From: Lishizhenia sp033720595
GTDB taxonomy: Bacteria; Bacteroidota; Bacteroidia; Flavobacteriales_D; Crocinitomicaceae
DNA: 17,022 bases
NCBI RefSeq assembly: GCF_033720595.1
Contig: NZ_JAWWCF010000050.1
Coordinates: 1-17,022 of the forward strand
Direction: 5' to 3'
Shown here: positions 7,469-15,365 of the stretch, piece after piece
How the letters are laid out: every line of letters begins with the position of its first letter
Position numbering within the stretch: the first letter of the stretch is position 1
Notes under the pieces: model-generated
Databases searched by the model: none
What the model saw: only the letters and a program-made list of their open reading frames with translations
Told to the model about the DNA's origin: nothing
Program-made: the position numbers and the translations under genes

Positions 7469-8384
7469 GGATATAATAGATCCTATTCCAGTAGAAATAC
7501 TAGAAAAGGAATTGAATCAAGAGAGATGGGTACGCACAACGCGTAAAGGTGATAATGAAATTTATATTGTCAACAACCAAAATGCGCCTAATGTACTTAA
7601 AGAAATTGGCCGTTTACGTGAAGTTACTTTTCGTGCAGCTGGAGGCGGAACAGGAGCGTCTTTGGACTTAGACGAATATGACACCAATGAGAATTCTTAC
7701 CAGCAACTCATCGTTTGGAGTAAAGAAGATAAGGAAATCATAGGTGGTTATCGTTTTATCGATTGTAAAAATGCCATTCGTCCGGAGGGTGAACCTGAAT
7801 TGAGTACGGCACATTATTTCAATTTCACTGAAGACTTCATCGAAAATTACCTCCCGCATACGATAGAGTTAGGAAGAAGTTGGGTTCAACCCAATTTTCA
7901 ACCTTCTAAAAACCCAAGGAAAGGATTATATGCTTTGGATAATATTTGGGACGGATTAGGTGCTTTAACGGTAACGAACCCCAACATCAAGTACTTCTTT
8001 GGGAAAGTAACTATGTATCCAGATTACAATACAGATTGTAGAGATTTTCTCTTACACTTTATGCATCACTTCTTTCCGGATAAAGAGGCATTACTCTCTC
8101 CGAAACATCCTTTAAAAAGTAAGGGTGACACTGCAGAGTTCGAACGTATGTTGAAAGATCTCGATTTTAAAGATGGATTTAAGGTATTGAATCAATACAT
8201 ACGTTCTAAAGGAGAAAACGTACCTCCTTTAGTGAACATTTACATGCATCTATCTCCTACCATGAAAACATTTGGCACGGCAGTAAACCCAGATTTTGGT
8301 GGTGTGGAAGAAACCGGTATACTCGTTACGATAGACGATATATATGAAGAAAAGAAAACACGACACATAGATCCGATGTTATAA
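7458..8384 (+). CDS. OlsB-like GNAT N-acyltransferase, probable first step of amino-acid lipid synthesis
   Basis: This 308-aa protein of the GNAT/OlsB (hemolysin-like) family shows IGRLREVTFR (50-59), an IIGGYRF strand (94-100) and IELGRSWVQP (136-145), features I associate with ornithine- and glycine-lipid N-acyltransferases. These enzymes transfer a 3-hydroxyacyl chain from acyl carrier protein to the alpha-amino group of an amino acid. The ATG lies inside the end of the PlsC-like gene (11-base overlap), so the two are translationally coupled and probably work as a pair; fused versions (OlsF) are known in other bacteria. It is the last gene of its operon, ending at the shared terminator. 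The amino-acid substrate is not determined; glycine or ornithine is most likely. Confidence 0.82.
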   Translation: MTSKDIIDPIPVEILEKELNQERWVRTTRKGDNEIYIVNNQNAPNVLKEIGRLREVTFRAAGGGTGASLDLDEYDTNENSYQQLIVWSKEDKEIIGGYRFIDCKNAIRPEGEPELSTAHYFNFTEDFIENYLPHTIELGRSWVQPNFQPSKNPRKGLYALDNIWDGLGALTVTNPNIKYFFGKVTMYPDYNTDCRDFLLHFMHHFFPDKEALLSPKHPLKSKGDTAEFERMLKDLDFKDGFKVLNQYIRSKGENVPPLVNIYMHLSPTMKTFGTAVNPDFGGVEETGILVTIDDIYEEKKTRHIDPML

Positions 8385-8414
8385 AAAAAGGGCCTCAAAT
8401 TGAGGCCCTTTTTT
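8384..8414. terminator. Bidirectional rho-independent terminator between convergent operons
   Basis: A 13-bp perfect stem (AAAAAAGGGCCTC 8384-8396 with GAGGCCCTTTTTT 8402-8414) has a 5-nt loop and gives a T tract on both strands. It begins at the last base of the GNAT stop codon and lies 13 bases beyond the stop of the minus-strand gene at 8428, so it serves both operons. Confidence 0.92.
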
Positions 8415-8427
8415 AATGTGCGATTCC

Positions 8428-9222
8428 TTAAAACAAAGGAAGAATATATTCAAGTCTAATTCTGGGAATTTTTAATATCATGGATGATTGATAATCTTGA
8501 ATCAATAATCCATATTTACTCAAATTCTTATTGTTTTTAAAAAATGCATTAATGAAGTGAAAATTCACATCCATTTCAAAACCGAATCGGATAACCCCTA
8601 CCTTTCCTAACACCATTGAATTCATAAATCCGTATCTAATAAAAGGAGAGGTATGAAATAATAAACCACCCTCATTTTCTTCTCTAACAATTGGGTAAAT
8701 AGATTTCACATCACCATTATCTGTAGGATATATTGCTTTTAACTCTTGGTCTTTGGCACTTACATAATCAAACCCAAATTCTACACTATTTGAAAAACTT
8801 GCAAAGGGAAGTGCAGCCCATTTTTTTGACCTAAATTCAAGAAACATAGAAATCTTTTTTCTACTTACTTCAGCTAGCTCAACAAACGGATACTGTTTAT
8901 GTTCTTGCGAGTATTCAGGGTAAAATTGAAACAACTCCTTCTCCCTACAAAATTGAGCTCCGACTAATATTCTTCCGGAAATAGACTTATAATATTTAAA
9001 AGATACACCACCTGGAAGAGGAGCCACCCATCCACTATTTTGATAGAAGTATTCTTCTAAATAAACCCCATTATTTCCTGTGTACTTTAAACTTGGTGTT
9101 AAACTCACAGATATAAAATTGGATTTTCCATAATAAAGCGCTCTCTTTTTCATCTCTTTCGTTTGAGAAAAGCCACAAATTGAAAGGAAAGCAAAAAATC
9201 CTATTGCTATATATTTAATCAT
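8428..9222 (-). CDS. Secreted barrel-like protein, cassette 1 (partner of the pseudoprotease)
   Basis: This 264-aa protein of unrecognised family has a signal peptide (about residues 1-19, ending CGFSQ). Just inside is the motif GKSNFI (32-37), shared with the partners at 11446 and 14544. Alternating aromatic and polar strands and the C-terminal end RLEYILPLF with a terminal Phe fit an outer-membrane beta-barrel with a BAM recognition strand. Other family landmarks are WAALPFASFSN followed by an EFGF strand, and MNSMVLGKVGVIRFGFE near the end. The ATG lies 3 bases after the stop of the pseudoprotease. It is the last gene of the array and ends at the shared terminator. The barrel fold is inferred; a soluble periplasmic beta-sandwich is the alternative. 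Function unknown. Confidence 0.72.
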   Translation of the reverse strand: MIKYIAIGFFAFLSICGFSQTKEMKKRALYYGKSNFISVSLTPSLKYTGNNGVYLEEYFYQNSGWVAPLPGGVSFKYYKSISGRILVGAQFCREKELFQFYPEYSQEHKQYPFVELAEVSRKKISMFLEFRSKKWAALPFASFSNSVEFGFDYVSAKDQELKAIYPTDNGDVKSIYPIVREENEGGLLFHTSPFIRYGFMNSMVLGKVGVIRFGFEMDVNFHFINAFFKNNKNLSKYGLLIQDYQSSMILKIPRIRLEYILPLF

Positions 9223-9225
9223 AAA

Positions 9226-11430
9226 TTAGTTCTTTAAAAAGTCATTTAAATACAAGGCAACTGAGGGTGCGTTTATTCCCTTCAAATACACATAGTTTGC
9301 CTCTTTAACAACCCCTCCCGTTCGCAGATCATATACAACAAAATGCAATTTTGTGTGGTTCGATCTTAAAGTCTTATACATTGCCAATGGGATAATTGGT
9401 ACACCATATAAACTCACAGAATATAAAACTTCTAAAAAGTACACATGAACATTCGACCTTCCTTCAGCATCTGCCATGAGTAAGAGGTTTGAGTGGTAAT
9501 CCAGCGTATCAAAAAAATCAAAATCAGGATTAATGTAAAACGGAGCTTCCATTTGTTGACGAACTACGGAATATCTTGTTATTGCTGCATTCTTATTATA
9601 ATCATCTGTAAGTGCAGTTCCATATTTTGAATAATCTCCAACTAAACAATCTTCCGATTTCGCATAGGTCGAAAATCCGAACCTCATATTACTGGTCTTG
9701 ATCATACTTTTATTTACCTTCTTTCCCTTATTACCTCGATAAACAGCAAGGGGATCAGCATAAAGCACAAGACTGTCGCCAAGATTATTTTGATAGACGC
9801 GCTTTTGTTCACTCAAGGTGCTAAATGCATCAGCTCGGTAGACATCCTTAGGTTCTTCATAGTCTTCAAGAAAGCGTTTATTTCTTCTCTTCATCTCCTC
9901 ATTTAATACACCGACTAATGAAAATTTATAAGTATATAAAGGGTTCAAGTCCACTTTCTGCAGTAGTTTATTCGACTTACTCTCCTTCTTAACTTTTATC
10001 TTTGTATACTTATCCAAGGCTTCCCACTCTTCTTGAGAATAGCCATAATGCAGAATTGTTAAATCATCTACCTCTTTTTCAAATACACTGAGCCGTTTAT
10101 TATTCTTCGCAACTTCCTCTTTTGTATATTCACTGTATTCATCTAAACGGATATTCTCTCCTATCAAAATTGCAAATAAAACCTTCTCCATTTGGAGTAA
10201 ACTTGGTTCATACGGATATTCTTGCAAACAAACTTCAACTTGACGTAAAGCATATGACACCCTCTCCTTTTTTGAACATTTTTGTAGGAAAAATTGAAGT
10301 TCATATATACTACCTTGGGTATTGGGCCCCATATCAAATAAACTGAAATCTGGTTTTTCAAAACTTGAGTTTATCGCCAAATTTGTCCAGCTCAAAGCTT
10401 TTTTCAATTTTAAATATTTACTCTGAGGATGATTTTCCTCTAATACCATAACCTCATATAAAGCCTTACCGTACTTCCCTGCATACAGTGCATTTTGTAC
10501 GCGTTCAAAACGAGCTATTTTTCGGATATAAGAAAAACTTTCTTCAGGTAATAGTTGAACATGTGAATTTCCTCCGTCCTCTGAACGAGTAACTTTTCTT
10601 TTCATCAACTTTTCTTTCCTATCTTCTATATTTGAGAAACTCCTGTTATCATCCTCGAACTCCTCGCTAAAAGTAATGGTTACTTTATCCTCAGGAATTA
10701 AATCTGAATTGAAGGGAACACCTTTACCTATTATCTTTTCCGGCGTTACTGTAACTTCATCTGTTGGCAAATACGAATAATACAAGATATCTAAAGTAAT
10801 CGGGACTCGCGCTTTAGAGTATCCTGCTTCTAAATAAATATCAAGTCCCAATGAGTCTGCATCAAGTATTTGTTTTTTGCTATAATTTTGAAGCGAACGA
10901 AAGGGTTTTAATACCTCACTGCCTCCGTAATAATTATCAGGAAGTGTTAACCCATGTTGCAATTTATAACGTGCGATTTCTACTGACAGAACAAATGCCA
11001 AATCACTTTCTGTTTCCAATTGAGAAATTAATCCTGTAGTAACAAATATATTTCCTAAAGCACTTGTGAGAACCTTACATTCATTCGATTTTAGAATAAA
11101 AAAGTTTAACCGCGATAATAAATTTTGATCATCTTTCAGAATTTCCGCTGCTAATGCATTCACGTAAGTAGACAGTGTATCTCCATAAATCACCTTCCCA
11201 GAACGCAGTATAAAAGCTTCGGCGATTTTTTGGTTTTCTCCAAAAAAAGAAGAACGGTACACCACTGCAGGGTTAAAAGATTTATAATATCGTCCTTGTA
11301 TGATTGCATGGATATCATGCGGCATATTTCCCCTCGCCTTGAGCGGTTTGTAATCATTAAAATTGACTTGACCAGTGGTTATGTTTAAGCCCAGCAGAAA
11401 AAGGACAAAACAATAAAAAACAGTTTTCAT
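9226..11430 (-). CDS. M48-like pseudoprotease with TPR-like and C-terminal domains, cassette 1
   Basis: This secreted 734-aa paralogue of the proteins at 12271 and 15366 has a signal peptide at about 1-20 (ITTGQ), then an M48 peptidase-like domain (about 65-275). The zinc site is gone: where the paralogue at 12271 has HEVSH, this one has VEIAR (150-154); where that has EFQAD it has ILDAD (188-192); and the downstream SSHPNI is SFSNI (about 265-269). The surrounding fold signatures remain (TTGLISQLETESDLAFVLS, DADSLGLDIYLEAGY). A TPR-like helical region follows (about 305-350, RFERVQNALYAGKY), then HYGYSQEEWEALDKYTKIK (461-479), an INPD motif (633-636) and a C-terminal domain (about 690-734) with VVYDLRTGGVV and the end YLNDFLKN. 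The reading frame is intact, so it is probably a maintained non-enzymatic homologue: a scaffold, regulator or chaperone. Confidence 0.85.
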   Translation of the reverse strand: MKTVFYCFVLFLLGLNITTGQVNFNDYKPLKARGNMPHDIHAIIQGRYYKSFNPAVVYRSSFFGENQKIAEAFILRSGKVIYGDTLSTYVNALAAEILKDDQNLLSRLNFFILKSNECKVLTSALGNIFVTTGLISQLETESDLAFVLSVEIARYKLQHGLTLPDNYYGGSEVLKPFRSLQNYSKKQILDADSLGLDIYLEAGYSKARVPITLDILYYSYLPTDEVTVTPEKIIGKGVPFNSDLIPEDKVTITFSEEFEDDNRSFSNIEDRKEKLMKRKVTRSEDGGNSHVQLLPEESFSYIRKIARFERVQNALYAGKYGKALYEVMVLEENHPQSKYLKLKKALSWTNLAINSSFEKPDFSLFDMGPNTQGSIYELQFFLQKCSKKERVSYALRQVEVCLQEYPYEPSLLQMEKVLFAILIGENIRLDEYSEYTKEEVAKNNKRLSVFEKEVDDLTILHYGYSQEEWEALDKYTKIKVKKESKSNKLLQKVDLNPLYTYKFSLVGVLNEEMKRRNKRFLEDYEEPKDVYRADAFSTLSEQKRVYQNNLGDSLVLYADPLAVYRGNKGKKVNKSMIKTSNMRFGFSTYAKSEDCLVGDYSKYGTALTDDYNKNAAITRYSVVRQQMEAPFYINPDFDFFDTLDYHSNLLLMADAEGRSNVHVYFLEVLYSVSLYGVPIIPLAMYKTLRSNHTKLHFVVYDLRTGGVVKEANYVYLKGINAPSVALYLNDFLKN

Positions 11431-11445
11431 ACTTACATTATTAAC

Positions 11446-12267
11446 TTAAAATATTGGGAACACATACTCTACTCTAATTCGATAAAATTCGCGGATTACG
11501 GATTCTTTAAATTTTCTTGTCAAACTTTGAAACTCAGGGTCTATATTAGATTTTGCCACAATGTTTAAACAAAGATCTCCTCCCCATCTTAAGATTCCCA
11601 TTTTATTCAAGGGTATAGAATTCATAACTCCAACCCTTACGAATACGGAGGTGAAATTAAATCCATAGGGTATGGTTGCTGAAAAATTACTCAAGTATTC
11701 ATCATACTTTGGAGCTTGTGGATAATTCATTGTTTGATACTTAATATAAACAGGAGACTCTTGTGCTTGAACTCTTGCTTTTTCGAATCCTACCTCCAAA
11801 ACATTTGTAAAATTAGCAAAAGGAAGCGCCGCCCATTGTTTACCGGTATACTCCCATACAAAAGAATATCTCCTGCGCTTAATCTCGGCTCTTGCAGGAA
11901 TAAATCCACTTAAGTTATATTCATAAAGGTGCTCGTCAAATAAAGAGTTGTTGTACATATGAGCATCCGGATAATATCTTCCATATGCAAGTTTTACGGA
12001 TCGCTGAGCGAATCCAAATCCAAATTTCATTCGATTACTTGTCGTTTTGTAATACCTAAATTCAAATTGATTCAAATGCGGAGTCAATCGTTTGACCTCT
12101 TTATATACTTCACCCCCTTCGTAGAATACAGCGTAAGTACGCCCTCCTAACCAAGGGGAATAACCAAAACCAATAAAATTTGATTTACCAAAATACTCTC
12201 CCTGTTCAACTTGGGCACAGAGAAAACTAAAACTAAGCAAACAATATAACACAACTACTTTCTGCAT
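11446..12267 (-). CDS. Secreted barrel-like protein, cassette 2
   Basis: This 273-aa homologue of the products at 8428 and 14544 has a signal peptide of about 18 residues (ending FLCAQ), then GKSNFIGFGYSP. The central WAALPFANFTNVLEVGFE and late MNSIPLNKMGILRWGGD segments match the other two members. It ends in RIRVEYVFPIF, a Phe-terminated amphipathic strand expected of outer-membrane barrels. The start codon is 3 bases after the stop of the M48 peptidase at 12271, and the next gene (the pseudoprotease) starts 15 bases after its own stop, so translation is closely linked. Function unknown. The fixed pairing suggests that it is a substrate, anchor or outlet for the adjacent peptidase, which is inference. 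Confidence 0.72.
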   Translation of the reverse strand: MQKVVVLYCLLSFSFLCAQVEQGEYFGKSNFIGFGYSPWLGGRTYAVFYEGGEVYKEVKRLTPHLNQFEFRYYKTTSNRMKFGFGFAQRSVKLAYGRYYPDAHMYNNSLFDEHLYEYNLSGFIPARAEIKRRRYSFVWEYTGKQWAALPFANFTNVLEVGFEKARVQAQESPVYIKYQTMNYPQAPKYDEYLSNFSATIPYGFNFTSVFVRVGVMNSIPLNKMGILRWGGDLCLNIVAKSNIDPEFQSLTRKFKESVIREFYRIRVEYVFPIF

Positions 12268-12270
12268 AAC

Positions 12271-14499
12271 TTAATTTTTTATGAAATCATTTACATACAA
12301 CTGAACAGAACCCTTAGTAAAGCGCTGAGAATAAAAGTACTCTCTTGTTTTCACAATTTTACCCGTTTTTAAATCTATGAGCTGCATGTGATGAAGTACA
12401 CGCCTGGCTTTCATTCCCTTACTCCCCATGTATGCAACAAAAGGAATCCCAACTGGGATCAGAGATAATAACACCAAACCAGGATCTACATCCAGATTCA
12501 CGTGTGTGAGGATATTTGACACTAGCAAATACCTACACATGAGTGTCTCTTGTAAATCTTGAAAGTATAAATAATCAGGATTTATGTATTCTGTATTCCC
12601 CAAATACTGCCGAACTCTGGTATACCTTCCCAAAGCCGCTTTTGCGTTGTACTCTTTCGTTGAAAAACCAAGGAGAGAAGAACTTAACATATCTACCTTA
12701 TCGTTATTTTTAGAGTAACTCAAATACCCCTTTAGTATTCTACCTTGATTTCTCTTCGATTTTTCCCAATCGATTTCCTGATTTTTGACATGATATACCG
12801 ATGGTGTCATTAACACAATATTGCCTTTATCTAGTTTTACCTTTTTATAGACCTTTTTGGAATGAACCATGAAATCATACCTCTTCGAAGGTATAGATGA
12901 TCTTTCCTTTTCTAAGGCATATTCTTCCTGTGCTTTATTGAATAGAATTTGAACCTTGTCATCTATTGCTAGATCAGGCAAAACGTATAAATAAAGTTGG
13001 TTAGAATCTACTTCTTCTAAAACCACCTCCTCAATTGTATTACTAGCCCTTTGTTTTGCTTTTATTTTTTCAAATTTAGAAAGGGACTTCCATTCCTTTG
13101 CTGAATATCCATAATAAATATCCTGCTCATCCTTGGGGTTTGTTTTTTGTTTACGTCTATTCTGTTCTTCAAGAATTTCTTTAATTGAAAACTTACTGTA
13201 AGCCTTCAAATTCATATTGGTCCTTGCCATCAATTTAAGAAGAGCATATTGAAGCTGGTTCAAAATATACTCGTTCGGATATTTTTGTTGTGTGTTTACA
13301 ACATGTCTCATTGCATAACTTAACAATTCTTGGGGACTTGATTTTTCAAGAAAATGATAAACCTTAACTATATTCCCTTGCGCATCTCCATCCCATAATC
13401 CGTCAGACATAAAATCAATGAATTCTACTTTTGCTACTGCAGCATTTGTAAAAGCCAACGCTTTCGAAATATCCAGAAATTTACTCTTGGGATAATCTTG
13501 TTGCAATACATTTATTTCATAAATACACTTAGCGAACTCTGCAGAATATAAGTGGTTTTGCACCCTTTCGAACCTCGCTAAATTTCTTATAAATTCGAAT
13601 CTTTGTTTCCCTAACTTGTATAAATCCCTCCCTTTTGTATTGGCGTGTAACTTCTTATATAAGTGTTTAACATATTCTTTACGTTTTTCAATATTCGGGT
13701 GACTACTATGTTCGTCGTTGTAATCTTGATTAAAATCAATTGCCTTAATTTCCTTTGTAATTAGATGAGGGGAGTGCACTGAATTTTCACCAAATAGAAA
13801 ACGTTCTTCCAATTCAACTTCGTCTATTGGTAAATAAGAATAATACAGCATATCATAGGTGAAGTCAATATTCTCAAACTTATACCCCGCCTTTAAGAAC
13901 AATTCTAAACCTAAAGAGTCGGCCTGAAACTCCTGCTGCTTACTATATGCCGCCATATCATTAAATTTCAAGCTTTTATTATCCTTGGTTTCTTTATGAA
14001 AATTTAAACTGTGTCTTAATTGATAGTGAGAAACTTCATGAGCAATAACAAAAGCCAAGTCACTTTCAGTACTCATTTGAGAGAGCAAACCTGTTGTGAT
14101 ATATAACATACCTACACCACTCATAAAAGCATTGCACTCATTGGTTTTTAGCACATAAAAATCCAACTCATCGTATAAAGAAGCATCGTCCTTTAAAATG
14201 AGTTTTGCGAGATCTTTGATGTATTGAGACAAGGTATCTCCATAAATTACCAAACCGGAATTCAAAAAAGTTTGCTCAGCAATACATTGATTCAAGATGA
14301 AATCAGGATCTTCTATCATGTTAGAAGAACGTAAATTGTTCGTCATAAATTCAACCCTCTCCTTTAGGGTTAAGGTGAATTTTTTCGGAATTTCACCACT
14401 TGATTGTAAAGGTGTGTAGGCATTAAAATCTATCTGACCTTGGACTTGTATCACAAATACAAAAAACCAGGCAAAGTGAAGTAAGCGATTATAGTTCAT
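12271..14499 (-). CDS. M48-family metallopeptidase with TPR-like and C-terminal domains, cassette 2 (intact active site)
   Basis: This secreted zinc endopeptidase homologue, 742 aa, has a signal peptide at about 1-22 and mature start IDFNAY. The M48 domain runs about 65-280: TTGLLSQMSTESDLAFVIA leads into HEVSH (154-158, zinc ligands His154 and His158, catalytic Glu155), the third ligand Glu190 is in EFQAD, and a downstream HP motif is at 267-268 (SSHPNIEKRK). A TPR-like segment (about 305-355) follows, giving an M48-plus-TPR order that recalls BepA, a periplasmic protease and chaperone for outer-membrane barrels, though this protein is much longer. Then come YYGYSAKEWKSLSKFEKIK (462-480), an INPD motif (639-642), a hydrophobic stretch (about 673-691) and a C-terminal domain with LIDLKTGKIV and the end YVNDFIKN. 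It lies 44 bases after barrel gene 3 and 3 bases before barrel gene 2. Targets unknown. Confidence 0.88.
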   Translation of the reverse strand: MNYNRLLHFAWFFVFVIQVQGQIDFNAYTPLQSSGEIPKKFTLTLKERVEFMTNNLRSSNMIEDPDFILNQCIAEQTFLNSGLVIYGDTLSQYIKDLAKLILKDDASLYDELDFYVLKTNECNAFMSGVGMLYITTGLLSQMSTESDLAFVIAHEVSHYQLRHSLNFHKETKDNKSLKFNDMAAYSKQQEFQADSLGLELFLKAGYKFENIDFTYDMLYYSYLPIDEVELEERFLFGENSVHSPHLITKEIKAIDFNQDYNDEHSSHPNIEKRKEYVKHLYKKLHANTKGRDLYKLGKQRFEFIRNLARFERVQNHLYSAEFAKCIYEINVLQQDYPKSKFLDISKALAFTNAAVAKVEFIDFMSDGLWDGDAQGNIVKVYHFLEKSSPQELLSYAMRHVVNTQQKYPNEYILNQLQYALLKLMARTNMNLKAYSKFSIKEILEEQNRRKQKTNPKDEQDIYYGYSAKEWKSLSKFEKIKAKQRASNTIEEVVLEEVDSNQLYLYVLPDLAIDDKVQILFNKAQEEYALEKERSSIPSKRYDFMVHSKKVYKKVKLDKGNIVLMTPSVYHVKNQEIDWEKSKRNQGRILKGYLSYSKNNDKVDMLSSSLLGFSTKEYNAKAALGRYTRVRQYLGNTEYINPDYLYFQDLQETLMCRYLLVSNILTHVNLDVDPGLVLLSLIPVGIPFVAYMGSKGMKARRVLHHMQLIDLKTGKIVKTREYFYSQRFTKGSVQLYVNDFIKN

Positions 14500-14543
14500 G
14501 ATTAGTGTTATTCAATAATTTAAGTAGTGTGGAAGGCGATTAA
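14500..14543 (-). other. Longest spacer inside the protease-barrel array
   Basis: This 44-base gap between barrel gene 3 and protease gene 2 is the only internal junction longer than 15 bases. I see no TAnnTTTG promoter and no terminator hairpin on the minus strand, so cotranscription across it is likely, but a weak internal promoter cannot be excluded. Confidence 0.4.
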
Positions 14544-15362
14544 CTAAAATGCAAATATCAATTCTGTTCTAAAATTCACAACACTTCTAAAAGCCATGAG
14601 TTTAAAGGTTGACATAGCCACGGCATAATTATTTTCGGGGAGTGTATAATCAGATATATCGTAATTGTACCTAAAGGCCTCCATGTAGTTGAAGTGAAAG
14701 GTAGCATCAAAACCGTATCTAAGAATAAAGGACTCTGATAACGGTACAGACTGCATAGCTGTGTAACGAAAGAAAACACCTGTATTGTTATACCCCTCCG
14801 GCTTAGCAAAAATATTTTCTAAACTAAATGTATTCACAACAGCATTTTCTTGAAGTTGTTGATCATCTCCTAGGAAAAATTCATCCACGGCATAAAATTC
14901 TCCCGTTAACGGAATGTCCGCTTGTTCAAATCCAAGCTCTAACCTATTCATGAAATTCCCCATAATCAAAGAATTCCACTCGTAAGATGAAAATTCTAAA
15001 TATAAAGAGACTTGATTTCTATTGATTTTAATAGGAGAAAAGAATTCACCAGAATTATACTCTTGTGGACTATATAAAGTAAAGTTAGACCTTCTGTAGC
15101 TTGCACCAATTAGAAAACGATTCGAAAGAGCTCTACTCGCACTAAAATTGAAACCTCCAGGCCTAAATGTAAAAACACCTTGACGTTTAACTTTATCACC
15201 GTCTAAATAAAAGGGTGAACTAAGAAGATTTCCCATCTTAAAGTCAACCGTAGGATTTACACCTATTGAAATGAAATTTTTCTTACCAAAAAAACCTACT
15301 TTCTTCTGCGCAACACTACTTAACGCAGTCAATGTTGCTACTATCAATAACATCTTTCTCAT
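14544..15362 (-). CDS. Secreted barrel-like protein, cassette 3
   Basis: This is the third member of the small paired family, 272 aa. It has a signal peptide of about 18 residues (ending SSVAQ), then GKKNFISIGVNP, which matches the first mature segment of the other two. The central WNSLIMGNFMNRLELGFEQ and late MQSVPLSESFILRYGFD segments align with their counterparts. It ends in VVNFRTELIFAF, an amphipathic Phe-terminated strand consistent with an outer-membrane barrel. Its ATG is 3 bases after the stop of the third protease gene, the same spacing as in the other two cassettes. It appears more diverged in the middle than members 1 and 2. Function unknown. Confidence 0.72.
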   Translation of the reverse strand: MRKMLLIVATLTALSSVAQKKVGFFGKKNFISIGVNPTVDFKMGNLLSSPFYLDGDKVKRQGVFTFRPGGFNFSASRALSNRFLIGASYRRSNFTLYSPQEYNSGEFFSPIKINRNQVSLYLEFSSYEWNSLIMGNFMNRLELGFEQADIPLTGEFYAVDEFFLGDDQQLQENAVVNTFSLENIFAKPEGYNNTGVFFRYTAMQSVPLSESFILRYGFDATFHFNYMEAFRYNYDISDYTLPENNYAVAMSTFKLMAFRSVVNFRTELIFAF

Positions 15363-15365
15363 GGC

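Noticed and set aside
8428..9222. Barrel gene 1 product as a lipoprotein (Cys in its signal peptide)
   Set aside because: The residues before the Cys (Leu-Ser-Ile) do not make a good lipobox, and the AxQ/SxQ-like cleavage ending shared with the other two members fits signal peptidase I.
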